Positions 53,458 through 62,769 of a stretch of 64,000 nucleotides of DNA are shown here, one piece after another (the stretch's first letter is position 1; each line of letters starts with the position of its first letter). A program made the position numbers and the translations under genes. A model generated the notes under the pieces. It saw only the letters and a list, made by a program, of their open reading frames with translations. It was not told where the DNA came from and did not search any database. Origin of the DNA: G963923945 sp965199175 (GTDB lineage Bacteria; Pseudomonadota; Alphaproteobacteria; G963923945); assembly GCA_965199175.1 (NCBI GenBank), contig OZ240684.1, positions 1,364,001 to 1,428,000 of the forward strand. The letters are read 5' to 3'.

Positions 53458-53808
53458 TTATTCAAACCGGCGATCCCGGTATTTTTGCAACCGGGTTGCC
53501 CGCAACCCCCGGATGCCGTGGCGATCAATCAGAGATTGCCAGGATAGAAATTCTTCCACCGAAAGATTATAGCGTGTACAGGCTTCGTCGAGAGTGAGAA
53601 CACCGTTGCGCACACCCGAAACCACCTCGGCTTTGCGGCGAACCACCCAGCGTTTGGTACCCGGCGGCGGCAGATCCTCAATAGAGTGCGGCCCCGGTAA
53701 CTGACGCCGGCGACTGTCTGAAAGCTGAAGAGACCCGGTTGATTCCTGATCACTGATTTTGTTCACGTCACTTATTCCTTGCTCAATAGAGCGCTGTTTT
53801 TGGCTCAA
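53458..53808 (-). CDS. sciP: CtrA inhibitory protein SciP (DUF1153)
   Basis: 116 residues. Residues about 45-112 match DUF1153: LPPPGTKRWVVRRKAEVVSGVRNGVLTLDEACTRYNLSVEEFLSW (signature spans 46-90) and GIRGLRATRLQKYRDRRFE. SciP is a helix-turn-helix protein that binds CtrA and DNA and represses CtrA-activated genes in Caulobacter. The N-terminal ~40 residues are an unusual Gln/Ser-rich extension; a later start is possible. It lies between fliF and flgE on the same strand. Confidence 0.9.
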   Translation of the reverse strand: MSQKQRSIEQGISDVNKISDQESTGSLQLSDSRRRQLPGPHSIEDLPPPGTKRWVVRRKAEVVSGVRNGVLTLDEACTRYNLSVEEFLSWQSLIDRHGIRGLRATRLQKYRDRRFE

Positions 53809-54105
53809 TAGATTTCTGCCTGGTCCCCTGCCTCATCGATCGGGATGGTGAAAATGGTAACTGTCAAAACAAGCCCGCGTGAATGAGAATGAGATGAAGC
53901 ATAGTCTAAATGCAGTTTTTTAAAAAATCACTAAACAAAAATTTGAAAAATTTAATCATTATAAAGGTAAACTAAAAGTATACCTGGATAAAAAAATAGT
54001 AAAATCCGAATTAATACTAAATAAAAACATTATTATTTAATAACAAAGAGGCCCTTTTTATTAAAAAAGGGCCTCTTTTACTTTGGCTGAATATGTAGAT
54101 GAGAG
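53809..54105. other. Intergenic region flgE / sciP
   Basis: About 300 AT-rich bases holding a strong hairpin terminator after flgE (54045-54078) and presumably the sciP promoter. No gene. Confidence 0.6.
54045..54078 (-). terminator. Rho-independent terminator after flgE
   Basis: Perfect 15-bp stem AAAGAGGCCCTTTTT / AAAAAGGGCCTCTTT with a 4-base loop, 28 bases after the flgE stop. On the minus strand the 3' arm ends TCTTTG followed by TTATTAAATAAT, a T/A-rich exit. It could act in both directions. Confidence 0.85.
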
Positions 54106-57100
54106 TTAACGCTTAATTCTCACTAGTTCGTCCAACATTTCATCGGCGGTCGTGACAACCCGCGAAGCAGCCGAAAAAGCCCTCTGAGTGATGATCATGC
54201 GGCTGAATTCGTTCGCAATATCAACCGTCGAAGTCTCCAGAGAATTCTGAGCAATCCGACCCGTTGATCCGATACCAGGAACACTCAAAAGCGGTTCTCC
54301 CGAATCAGAAGTGGGGCTATACACATTGCCACTATCCTGGCCTAAGGCGTTGGTATTGGGAAAGGTCGCCAGCGGTAAACGGTAAACCGGCTGGTTGCGC
54401 CCGTTATCAAACCGGGCCAGAAAATTGCCGTTCTCACCAACCTGGACCCCTGCAATCACACCTGAGGGAACACCATCCTGGCGGACAAAACGCACAGAGA
54501 ACGGATCAGATGACTGAACCAGGCCATTGGTTCCGCCAGCGGTTCCCAGATCAATATCAATTTCGGAATTCTGAGCACCATTGGACCACTGAATAATCGC
54601 ATTGCTGAGATTGAATGAATTGGGAGTCCCACGTCCGGTAAAAATGACATTGGGTGGATTGGCGGCAATGATTGATGGTACCACAAAAGATCGATCCTGA
54701 TTGATCGAGCGAATATCGGACGCATTAATAATCACCGTCCCGCCTTCCAGATTTTGTTCAAAGAAAACAGTCTGATTATCAACCCCGGTTCCGGCCGCCA
54801 GACGTCGATCAGTCTGATAATTAAACCCACTGATTTGTAAGGCATTTGCGGTGGTTGTCCCGGCTTCTGTCCCAACATCACTCAATGGTCCGGGAAGCGT
54901 GATCTGAGCAATCAGAGAGGAAGTCCCCCCGGTCTCAGAATAGATATCAATCGTATCGCCGGCCGCAATCCCCTGGGTGAGGTCAACCGATGGCTGATTG
55001 AATGCACCGGCGGAAGTCCCGGATGTCGGAGGGGTTGGATTGGTCCCCCCGGAATTGTGAACAAAGGCCAGACCGGGGATTGGGGCAATATGGGTCTGGC
55101 GGTCACTCCCCCCGGAAGGATCAGCGATTGTCCGCAGCCTCAGATTTAACGTTCTGGTCACATCATTGAAAATATCCGCACCCAGACCATTCAGTCTCGC
55201 CTCAACCACCGGGGAAACACCCGATTCCGGAAGGCTGGATGTGGTCCCTTCGGGAAAATCACCACCGGGATTAGGCGTGACCCCGGCAACAATCGGCGCA
55301 TCAACCCCGGTAAATCCACCCGGAGTATAATTAGCAAAACCCTCTATCTGCAGAGCATCCCGGGTCAGGCCGCCATCAATACCAGCCGTCAGCGCATCCT
55401 GAACGGTGAGGGTGGCAATCTTTACCGGATCCCCTCTTGATGCGGTGCCGTTGCTATCAATGTAAATCTCAATCATGTCATCGGCAGCCAAATTAGCCAA
55501 ATTCGGGGAGTTCGCATTATACGCATTCAACCCGCCAGCGATTGGAACACCGGCTGATGTGACGGTACGATAGGAAATATTGGTCAGTCTTTGTAAACGT
55601 ATCTCTGCACCGACCGTTCCAAGATCAAAGGATAAGCGATCATTATTGGCGCCGGTCAGACGACCAGTCTGGGCAAGTGCTGTGCGTACCGACTCAGGGA
55701 TATTGGCCCCCTCAGCCTGAATGGTCGGAAGACCGCCGCTGAAAAATCCCCCCAACGTCCCGGCAGCGGTAACCTGGGCTGTGCCGGAATAGCCCCCCCC
55801 ATTGTCAGCGGCAGGATCATATGTAAAACCACTGATTGTGATGGCATCAGTCGTTGTGCGGTTAGCATTGACATCACCCAGGTTCAAAGCACCATCATTC
55901 AGCTGGATCGTGGCCACACGAACAGCATTACCAACCGCACCAGGCGCGTCATTGACGAAGACAGCGAGTGTCTGACCATCCTGAACATTGCTCAAATCAA
56001 CCGAGTCAGCACCAAAATTAGTACTTGTATCTGCCCCAACCCGGGTGCCATCGAGATTGAAAAGCTGAAAAGACAGGTCAGTAACCCCATCAACCACGAC
56101 TTCATTGGCATCGACCTGTGGGTTGGCACCAGCCGCTGCCACGAACCCCATGGTCTGTAAATCAAGCGAGAGAGTACGTGTCGCATCATTAAATGCTGTG
56201 GCCGGAAGATTCCCCAGTGCTGTATTCGCGGCAGCAGAAACGCCGGTATCCTGAACCGTTGCGGTCACATCACCATTGAAAGTCGGGGTTGTTACAGCCG
56301 CATCCTTACCCATACGCGTAAAAGCGGGATATCCGCCACTTTGATACACAAAATTGCTCAGGGAAATGGCACCCTGTGTGGTTCGTCCATCAGTCCCCGC
56401 CTCAATACCGCCGGCACCAACGGTGATCCGTGCCACCTCAATCGCCAGTGCTCCACCGGCCTGGCTGGTATTCCTGGCATAAATTCTGATGGTCTGGTTT
56501 TCGCCGACACCGGAGAGATCTGCTGAATCCCGGCCAAAACTTTCATCCTCAATGTTTTCATTATCAACACCAAAAGCCAGATTGGTTTTGCCAACCAGAC
56601 GTACCTCCTCCCCAACGGTCTCAAGATCTAAGGAAAGTTCGGCAGTATCCGGTTCAAAAGCAGCTTGTAAGATATTAAAAGCGGCCTCACCCACAGTTCC
56701 GGGGACAGTGGCCCGCACCTGAGGCAATGCAGAAAAACGCCCCCCCTGAGTGGCCAGCTCACTGGCCAGAGCAACACCCAGCGGACCCTCAAAACGTCCA
56801 AAATGAGTATAATAGGCGGTTTGCAGGGCCGTGGTCGCATCCTGGACCGAATTGATCTCGCGCAGAGGAATCCGAATATTCCCATCGGCAACACCATCAC
56901 CGGTATCAAATTCAAAGGTGACATCGCCGATAATCAGAGTCTCGCCTTCTTCAGGGATGGCATTAAAATCAAGACGCCCGGAAGCAGAAAATGTATTGCC
57001 CTCATTATCCTTGAGTTCAATGACTGAGGCTCCATCGGGTGCTCTGCTCGAAATGTTCCAGACATTTTCTTGCAGCCGGCCGAGTTCATCCTCATAGCTC

Positions 57101-57726
57101 GGCTGGCGGGTGAAGGTCAGGGGAAGGCCATGGGGACCCCCAAAGCCATCAAACACCGTCGCAGCAGCAGTATGAGAGGAACCGACAACAGTCCCGGTTG
57201 GCAGGTTAGCCCCCAATGAAAACCGACTGGTCGGAATCGCCGCACTCAACAGATTATTGATATTGACCAGCTGCAGCTGGGCGGTGGTGGTGGTGTCCTG
57301 AACAATCGGTTGCCCTTCGTTATCAGTCGGCCAACCCATTAGGTAATGGCCGGATATATTGACCAGGTTCCCTTCTCTGTCGACCGTGAAAGAACCCGCC
57401 CGGGTATAGCGTAACTCACCCTGGCCAGCGACATTGGAGGTTGAAACAACAAAAAAGCCATCGCCGGAAATTGCAAGATCGGTCGATGAGGAGGACCCCT
57501 CCAGATCTCCCTGCCGGTCAATCAACGACGTCGGGACCGCCCGCACACCACCGGATGAATAAGAAAACCGGCTGGCTTGTTCGGTCACAAAAGAGGAAAA
57601 ATGAGCGGTTGTTCCCTTGTAACCAATCGTGCTCACATTGGCGATGTTATCCGAAATTGTCGCCAGAGATACCCCCTGGGCACGCAGCCCGGAAATACCA
57701 GAAAATAAAGCACCAAAAATTCCCAT
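54106..57726 (-). CDS. flgE: Flagellar hook protein FlgE, giant form
   Basis: 1206 residues, about three times the ordinary length of 400. The N-terminus (MGIFGALFSGISGLRAQGVS, then LATISDNIANVSTIGYKG) and C-terminus (NSLETSTVDIANEFSRMIITQRAFSAASRVVTTADEMLDELVRI) are canonical D0/D1 regions. The D2/D3 part holds four related modules at about 330-470, 488-650, 658-815 and 825-975, each with L-L-DL-x-T(V/M)G, D-LS/DLS, a D-x-I-x-I-Y-like strand, a VATI/AQITL strand, TT-DA-(I/L)-x-I-x-GF and GGYS-type ends. These likely decorate the hook surface. AAGGAGAC lies before the ATG. A terminator follows. Confidence 0.95.
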   Translation of the reverse strand: MGIFGALFSGISGLRAQGVSLATISDNIANVSTIGYKGTTAHFSSFVTEQASRFSYSSGGVRAVPTSLIDRQGDLEGSSSSTDLAISGDGFFVVSTSNVAGQGELRYTRAGSFTVDREGNLVNISGHYLMGWPTDNEGQPIVQDTTTTAQLQLVNINNLLSAAIPTSRFSLGANLPTGTVVGSSHTAAATVFDGFGGPHGLPLTFTRQPSYEDELGRLQENVWNISSRAPDGASVIELKDNEGNTFSASGRLDFNAIPEEGETLIIGDVTFEFDTGDGVADGNIRIPLREINSVQDATTALQTAYYTHFGRFEGPLGVALASELATQGGRFSALPQVRATVPGTVGEAAFNILQAAFEPDTAELSLDLETVGEEVRLVGKTNLAFGVDNENIEDESFGRDSADLSGVGENQTIRIYARNTSQAGGALAIEVARITVGAGGIEAGTDGRTTQGAISLSNFVYQSGGYPAFTRMGKDAAVTTPTFNGDVTATVQDTGVSAAANTALGNLPATAFNDATRTLSLDLQTMGFVAAAGANPQVDANEVVVDGVTDLSFQLFNLDGTRVGADTSTNFGADSVDLSNVQDGQTLAVFVNDAPGAVGNAVRVATIQLNDGALNLGDVNANRTTTDAITISGFTYDPAADNGGGYSGTAQVTAAGTLGGFFSGGLPTIQAEGANIPESVRTALAQTGRLTGANNDRLSFDLGTVGAEIRLQRLTNISYRTVTSAGVPIAGGLNAYNANSPNLANLAADDMIEIYIDSNGTASRGDPVKIATLTVQDALTAGIDGGLTRDALQIEGFANYTPGGFTGVDAPIVAGVTPNPGGDFPEGTTSSLPESGVSPVVEARLNGLGADIFNDVTRTLNLRLRTIADPSGGSDRQTHIAPIPGLAFVHNSGGTNPTPPTSGTSAGAFNQPSVDLTQGIAAGDTIDIYSETGGTSSLIAQITLPGPLSDVGTEAGTTTANALQISGFNYQTDRRLAAGTGVDNQTVFFEQNLEGGTVIINASDIRSINQDRSFVVPSIIAANPPNVIFTGRGTPNSFNLSNAIIQWSNGAQNSEIDIDLGTAGGTNGLVQSSDPFSVRFVRQDGVPSGVIAGVQVGENGNFLARFDNGRNQPVYRLPLATFPNTNALGQDSGNVYSPTSDSGEPLLSVPGIGSTGRIAQNSLETSTVDIANEFSRMIITQRAFSAASRVVTTADEMLDELVRIKR
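54802..56739 (-). repeat. Four-module internal repeat of FlgE
   Basis: Diverged tandem protein modules of about 140-160 residues (FlgE residues 330-975). Shared landmarks include LSLDL-x-T, VDLS, GQT(I/L), TTxDAIxISGF. DNA identity is low by eye, so the duplication is old. Confidence 0.75.
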
Positions 57727-57941
57727 CAGTCGTCTCCTTTTTGTTTTTTCCTGGAGTGATTTGCTAAAAATACGGATTAAAAACTATCCCCGGAAATATC
57801 CCGGATTTCGCTCAGATACCGCGGTATCGAAGGATGCCCCGGATATGTGTTTTATGATTGTTGCCACGTTCTGTTCTCCTGTTTGTGCTCTGTTATGTGT
57901 ACTCTGTCGGGATGGCCACCACATTCCTGTCCTGATCTGCA

Positions 57942-58892
57942 TCAGGTGCCCTGGTTATTGGCCGGGGCCTGTTGCCGGCGACTTAAATCATTGCCGGATT
58001 GTTCAGAATCTGGTTCTGATTGATCAGGCTGGCTGTTGGCTGATCCCTGAAAGATCTGATCAACCGCATTGCGTTGGCTGTCTTTCGTTGACTGACCTTG
58101 TGTGTCATTACTGGCTGGCACAACACCCGAAGGGGGTGGAGAGGCTGTCACAGCCTGTTCTTCGGGTGTTTTGACGCTGACGATGCTGTCAATACCAACC
58201 GAAATCTTGCCATCAATAATCAGGCTGGTCTTTGTCCCCACCGTGGTTACCCCGGAAACCCGGCCAAAAATACCGGTGGCGACCTGAACCGGTTGGCCAT
58301 TGGCATCCTTGGCCTGGACAACAAATTGATAAATCTCGCCATTCTTGGCTTTGTTCCCGGAGAGCAGCTGACCATCCCATTCAAAAACATGATGACCTTG
58401 ATGGGTTTTCAAAGACGAAGAAACATCTGCACCATTTAATCGCTGGATAATATGACCATCTTCATCCTGAATCTGGACCTGAAGTTCTGCGACATCCTGA
58501 GGCAGATTATATTGCCATTTGGCTTCACCATTCCTGACCACAGCCCGCTGACCGGCTGCCTGAATATCTTTACCAATCAAAGATACAGAATCGAGTGCCT
58601 GCTGACCCGCCTGAAGCTTAATCAGGCTATCGAGTTTCAGATTGCTGTTGATGGATTGCTCAACGCTGGCAAACGCCACCAGCTGGCTGGTGAATTGTTC
58701 ACTTTCCAGTGGCGACAAAGGGTCCTGGTTCTGTAGCTGGGCCGTCAACAAGGTGAGAAACTGATCAAATGTACCGGCAATGCCGCTTGTCTGATCCTCT
58801 TTGGGTTTGGTCTTATTGGGCGGCAGAATTTTAATATCTTCCTTTTGCCCGGGTAAAATCTGATACGACTGGTTTGCTGTGATATCCGTCAT
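57942..58892 (-). CDS. flgD: Flagellar hook assembly scaffold FlgD
   Basis: 316 residues. The hook cap protein; N-terminal motif FDQFLTLLTAQLQNQDPLSPLESEQFTSQLVAFASVEQ (family hallmark DPLxPL, QLAQFS-like), then Tudor/Ig-like FlgD domains (VQIQDEDGHIIQRL, HVFEWDGQLLSGNKAKNGEIYQFVVQAKD). A disordered tail of about 70 Ser/Gln/Pro/Asn residues is added. The upstream region carries three AAGGAGAC copies (see separate entry). fliK ends 38 bases upstream. Confidence 0.95.
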   Translation of the reverse strand: MTDITANQSYQILPGQKEDIKILPPNKTKPKEDQTSGIAGTFDQFLTLLTAQLQNQDPLSPLESEQFTSQLVAFASVEQSINSNLKLDSLIKLQAGQQALDSVSLIGKDIQAAGQRAVVRNGEAKWQYNLPQDVAELQVQIQDEDGHIIQRLNGADVSSSLKTHQGHHVFEWDGQLLSGNKAKNGEIYQFVVQAKDANGQPVQVATGIFGRVSGVTTVGTKTSLIIDGKISVGIDSIVSVKTPEEQAVTASPPPSGVVPASNDTQGQSTKDSQRNAVDQIFQGSANSQPDQSEPDSEQSGNDLSRRQQAPANNQGT

Positions 58893-58896
58893 GATT

Positions 58897-58932
58897 GTCT
58901 CCTTAGAGCGTCTCCTTAAAACCGTCTCCTTA
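58897..58932 (-). promoter_or_regulatory. Triplicated Shine-Dalgarno upstream of flgD
   Basis: Minus-strand TAAGGAGAC three times (58924-58932, 58910-58918, 58897-58905), with the last copy four bases before the flgD ATG. The outermost copy overlaps the fliK stop codon. Confidence 0.85.
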
Positions 58933-61491
58933 AACCACCAGGTTGAGTCTTCCTTCAGAATGGATACTCAACGGCAATTCACTGGCTGGATTCATGGCAT
59001 GACGTCTTTGAGATTGGTCATTCTGGCCCGGAGAACCGTCATCATTTTCAGCCTGTTCACCTTGTTTGGATGAATTCTCCCCATCCCGCTCACCACGCAT
59101 GGAAAATTGCAACGTACCGCTATCGGTCTTAAGACCGGCATCACGCAAGGATTGTTCGAGGCCACGTACATCACGCTGGAGCAAATCCAGAGTTTCAGGA
59201 CGCTCAACCAAAACAGTCACCGCGGTTCTATGGTCAGCACGCATCTCAAGATGAACCTCAACCCGACCCAGCTCAGCTGGTTTGAGTTGAATCGAGACCC
59301 GGTCCATTCCTTTGGCTGCTGCTTTATGGATATGCACAGCAATCTGTTCACGCAAAACAGCCGGGCCGGGAAGTGATGACGGTAAGGGTCGGGTCACTCC
59401 GTTGGCCGGAAAAGCTAAGTCGGAGGCCAGGGGAAAGATCAACGGAGATCCGGCCGTATTGATCGCTCCACTGACCGGGGCAGAACCGGTCGGCAAAGAG
59501 GCAGCAGCCGGAACAGACGCAGCATGAAGCCCACCCCCGGATCCCCGGATACCGGAAATCTCAGATCCGGAAATCTGAGATCCGGAACCCCCGGCGACTC
59601 TGGTGGGTGCTTTAGAGCCCACCAAAGCCGACGGCGAGAACGAAGAAACTGAATGATTCGAGGGGGCTGGATTATTCTCCGCTGATCCGGAGGCTCTCAA
59701 AGAACCAGCTTCCGGACGTGGCTGTAGCACTGCGTCAACACCACGGGGGAGTTTTTCAACAGCTTGTTGCGGAATTTCCTGAGCCACCAAAGCTGTTGCC
59801 AGAGTATGGACAGGACGGGGAGGCGGACTATTGTCTGATGTTACCTGAATCCGGGCATCAATCCCCTGAATTCTGACATTTTGAATATCCCCGGGACGTT
59901 TCTCACGTTGTGCCGCATCGGGGAGGGAACGCCCTGAGGCAGCAACCGCATTATAGGACGTATCAAGGACCCGTAGAGTGCTTTCTTTCAGTCCGTTGGT
60001 GCTCGAAGAAAGATCACCAACCGGCTGTGAACGACCAGGATCGACTCCCTCAACAACCGGGCCGGGAACCCAATTACGTCCGACAGAAAGTGCTGTTGGA
60101 GTCGCCACTCTATTGAGTGTCTGTGGGTTGGTCGCCTCTGGTTTAGTCGCCTCTGGTTTAGTCGCCTCTGGTTTAGCCGTCTTTATGTTGGTTATCTCTG
60201 TATTGGTTATTTCTGTATTGGGATGCGTTGCAACAGATACGCCGTCTTTGGGTGTTGCCGGGTTAGCAGAATCAACAAAATCCAAAACCACAGCCCTGTC
60301 AGGAGTGCTCACAGCACTCGCCACATCCAGACGGGCTGTTGGCGGATCAACCAATCCCTGATGCGCTGGTCCCTGAGGGGGCGCGACCTGACCTGGAAGC
60401 CTCTCCCCTGTGGTTGGGTTGACTCGTGCAGCCCCAACCACCTCAGGACCCGGCAATGTTTCAGAATCAAAACCCGCCGCATTGACCCGGTTACCGGTGG
60501 TCGCCTGAGCCGCTGAATCAGGAGCCGCCACCCCATTGGCATGATCAGCCACATCAGACGTATTGGTATTGGCAAGAACAGCCTGTGGTAACGTATCCAC
60601 ATCAATGACACCGTCATGGACAACATCATGATCCGGGAGAAGACCGGCACCAGTCACCGAACCGGTCACCACTGTATCGGCTCTCTCAGCCGTCTGTTCA
60701 GTCACCGGTTCAACAGCCTGACCATGGGTCTGATCAGGCGGCGTATCAATCCCCTTGTGAGCCGATGAATAAGCCGACACCCTGTTATCGACACCTTGTT
60801 GCACAGAGTCCTGACCGGGCAAGAACTGCCCTGGCACCGGATCACCGCTATGATCATCATCCAGATCAGCGATGACTTGAGGCTGAGTGACCGCAACGCT
60901 CTGAGCATCAGGCTTGACGGGTTGTGGTTTTGCCTGCTGTCCTGCCAGGGCAGCCCCCTCTGAATGAAGGGCTGTTTTTTCGGGGTTACTTTTTTCAGAG
61001 TCACTGTTCTGTGATGTTGCGGTTTTTCTCTGTGTTTCTTGTTCATGAACAACAGGCTGGTCATTGTCATCCCGGCTGACACGCGCATTGCGCTCAGAAA
61101 GCCTGTGATCACGCGTTTGGTGATCATGGGCGTTGGTGTCATGATCTTTGTTGTGATTGAGATCTGATTCCGATGAATGGCTCTCTCTTTCTGTTACCAG
61201 ACGATCACGTAACGAGTCATGATGCGGGTCTGGATGATGATCATCCACATAGGTCTCGGTTTCCCGAAAGGTTTTACCAGAAGAAATGTTCTCAGCGGCT
61301 TGTTGGATCTCCGTCTGTAGGGACACTTTGGTGGCCGCACTCATCGCACGCGCAAAAACAGCCCCGGTCGAAAAATCCCCAAAACCGGTCGAAAAATCGC
61401 CAAAACCATGATCAGGCACAACGTCTTTGGGCCGGTCCGCATTCAGTTGGCGGTCCGGTGATCCAATCAGTGCTGTTCCTGAATTGATCAT
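58930..61491 (-). CDS. fliK: Flagellar hook-length control protein FliK
   Basis: 853 residues. The long N-terminal part is disordered and rich in Asp/His/Ser/Thr/Gln, with duplications (FGDFSTG x2, KPEAT x3). The C-terminal Flg_hook domain (about 735-840) is clear: LREQIAVHIHKAAAKGMDRVSIQL, KPAELGRVEVHLEM, VLVERPETLDLLQRDVRGLEQSLRDAG and LQFSM. FliK measures hook length and switches export specificity via FlhB. An unusually long FliK fits a giant hook protein only speculatively. Followed by flgD and flgE. Confidence 0.9.
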   Translation of the reverse strand: MINSGTALIGSPDRQLNADRPKDVVPDHGFGDFSTGFGDFSTGAVFARAMSAATKVSLQTEIQQAAENISSGKTFRETETYVDDHHPDPHHDSLRDRLVTERESHSSESDLNHNKDHDTNAHDHQTRDHRLSERNARVSRDDNDQPVVHEQETQRKTATSQNSDSEKSNPEKTALHSEGAALAGQQAKPQPVKPDAQSVAVTQPQVIADLDDDHSGDPVPGQFLPGQDSVQQGVDNRVSAYSSAHKGIDTPPDQTHGQAVEPVTEQTAERADTVVTGSVTGAGLLPDHDVVHDGVIDVDTLPQAVLANTNTSDVADHANGVAAPDSAAQATTGNRVNAAGFDSETLPGPEVVGAARVNPTTGERLPGQVAPPQGPAHQGLVDPPTARLDVASAVSTPDRAVVLDFVDSANPATPKDGVSVATHPNTEITNTEITNIKTAKPEATKPEATKPEATNPQTLNRVATPTALSVGRNWVPGPVVEGVDPGRSQPVGDLSSSTNGLKESTLRVLDTSYNAVAASGRSLPDAAQREKRPGDIQNVRIQGIDARIQVTSDNSPPPRPVHTLATALVAQEIPQQAVEKLPRGVDAVLQPRPEAGSLRASGSAENNPAPSNHSVSSFSPSALVGSKAPTRVAGGSGSQISGSEISGIRGSGGGLHAASVPAAASLPTGSAPVSGAINTAGSPLIFPLASDLAFPANGVTRPLPSSLPGPAVLREQIAVHIHKAAAKGMDRVSIQLKPAELGRVEVHLEMRADHRTAVTVLVERPETLDLLQRDVRGLEQSLRDAGLKTDSGTLQFSMRGERDGENSSKQGEQAENDDGSPGQNDQSQRRHAMNPASELPLSIHSEGRLNLVV
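60131..60175 (-). repeat. 15-bp repeat x 3 within fliK
   Basis: GTCGCCTCTGGTTTA three times in frame, encoding KPEAT pentapeptides; next to it NTEIT is also duplicated. Confidence 0.9.
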
Positions 61492-61583
61492 GTCACATAT
61501 CCGGTGCGTTGATTGGGCAGCCCGGCATTTTCAGAATCGCTCAGGCAATCAGTTGGCAGGATCACGCCCATGAAACAATGCTT

Positions 61584-62054
61584 TCAGATGGATGCGCTTT
61601 GCGCGGTACTGGCCGTGTTCATTTTCAAGTCAATTTCCCGCCATGAGCAGTGAAGTTGACTGAGAATGCGGCGTACTTCGCCGATGAGTGCGCGATCCGG
61701 CAAAGGAGCACTTTGCTGGGTACGGCCAAGAATATAGCTGTAAATACGTCCCAGATTGCTGGCGACTTCGCCGCCATGATCAAAATCAAGGGAAAGATAA
61801 AGCTGGGCGACAATATCATTGACCATGCGGACAGCCTCATAACAGGCCCCCTCATCTTTTTCTTCTAAACTTTTGGCAGCCATGTCGAGAGCCGTAATGG
61901 CCCCGTCATACAGCATGATGATCAAACGCACCGAAGCGGTCGGCATCAATTCGCGGAAAGTTGAAGGCAAAGAATCAAACTGCTCAATTATATCATCGGC
62001 CCAATCCTCACCGGATAAATGATCTGATCGGTATGCGTGGGAAGTGATTGTCAT
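61584..62054 (-). CDS. fliS: FliS-like flagellin export chaperone (copy 1)
   Basis: 156 residues from the ATG at 62054 (GGAG upstream; frame open to 62096). FliS-type helical bundle: ASVRLIIMLYDGAITALDMAAKSLEEKDEG, AVRMVNDIVAQLYLSLDFDHGGEVASNLGRIYSYIL, and a final REIDLKMN helix. The motif LYDGAI and DxxxGGEVAxNLxxIYxYI are family hallmarks. FliS binds the flagellin C-terminus before export. Located between fliK and the second FliS-like gene. Confidence 0.85.
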   Translation of the reverse strand: MTITSHAYRSDHLSGEDWADDIIEQFDSLPSTFRELMPTASVRLIIMLYDGAITALDMAAKSLEEKDEGACYEAVRMVNDIVAQLYLSLDFDHGGEVASNLGRIYSYILGRTQQSAPLPDRALIGEVRRILSQLHCSWREIDLKMNTASTAQSASI

Positions 62055-62769
62055 TGGTTGGATACTCTCCGCTAAAAATGTCCAAAAGAATCTCAAATGA
62101 TGAGACAGAGGTTGCGTTCAGCATCTTTATTTCAGCAAGCCGTGAGCCAATGACGTCTATCCTTATAACAGCCTGAAATTATTATATATTTTTCTGTGAA
62201 CACCCGATGACCCGATTGGGTGGCGGCAAAAACCGCCCCTGTATGACGGCAAACTCTGCCGTTTAACGGGTCTCTATTTTCCGGTCTCACCGCGACAAAC
62301 TCAGCCCGTTACAATGAACAGGCCCCATCCATGACAGGCATCGGGAGAGAGCCTGTAAAAAACAAAGAGCCCGTCATTGACCGACCCGATCACATCGCAT
62401 ATGTCAGCAAAGACGTGATCTCAAACCCGGAAAAACAGGAGAGGGAAAATAACACTCATGATGAAAACCGGGATGAAAACCGGGGCTGCAAAATGAGCAT
62501 CAGAAAATCGCCGACACACCCCGCAACAGCCAGGATTATTCCATAAAGTCATTCCACAAGGTCATTCCAACAGACCCGATACCCTCAACAAAAAAGCAGC
62601 CTTTAAGAAAAAGACTGCCCCCAACAACAAAGAGTGATCCCCGCAAATGACCGGGCCGGAACATACGGCCCCCCAAAAAAGCCGACAGATCTCTTTCACA
62701 AGACCCCGGACAGAAGCCTTAAACCGGACAGAAACGTCAGGAACGTCAGAAAGACCGGGGAAACCCCCA
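62055..62769. other. Intergenic region between the two fliS-like genes
   Basis: About 715 bases with no supported gene. Holds small hairpins (GGCGG-caaaaa-CCGCC near 62223, ACGGCA-aactc-TGCCGT near 62245) and a rho-independent terminator at 62590-62618. An open frame at 62331-62546 on the plus strand has no recognisable features. Confidence 0.45.
62590..62618 (-). terminator. Rho-independent terminator downstream of the second fliS
   Basis: On the minus strand: GCAGTCTTT, loop TTCTT, AAAGGCTGC (one G-U pair), followed by TTTTTT. It lies about 150 bases after the stop of the fliS-like gene at 62770 and ends the fliD-fliS transcript. Confidence 0.85.
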
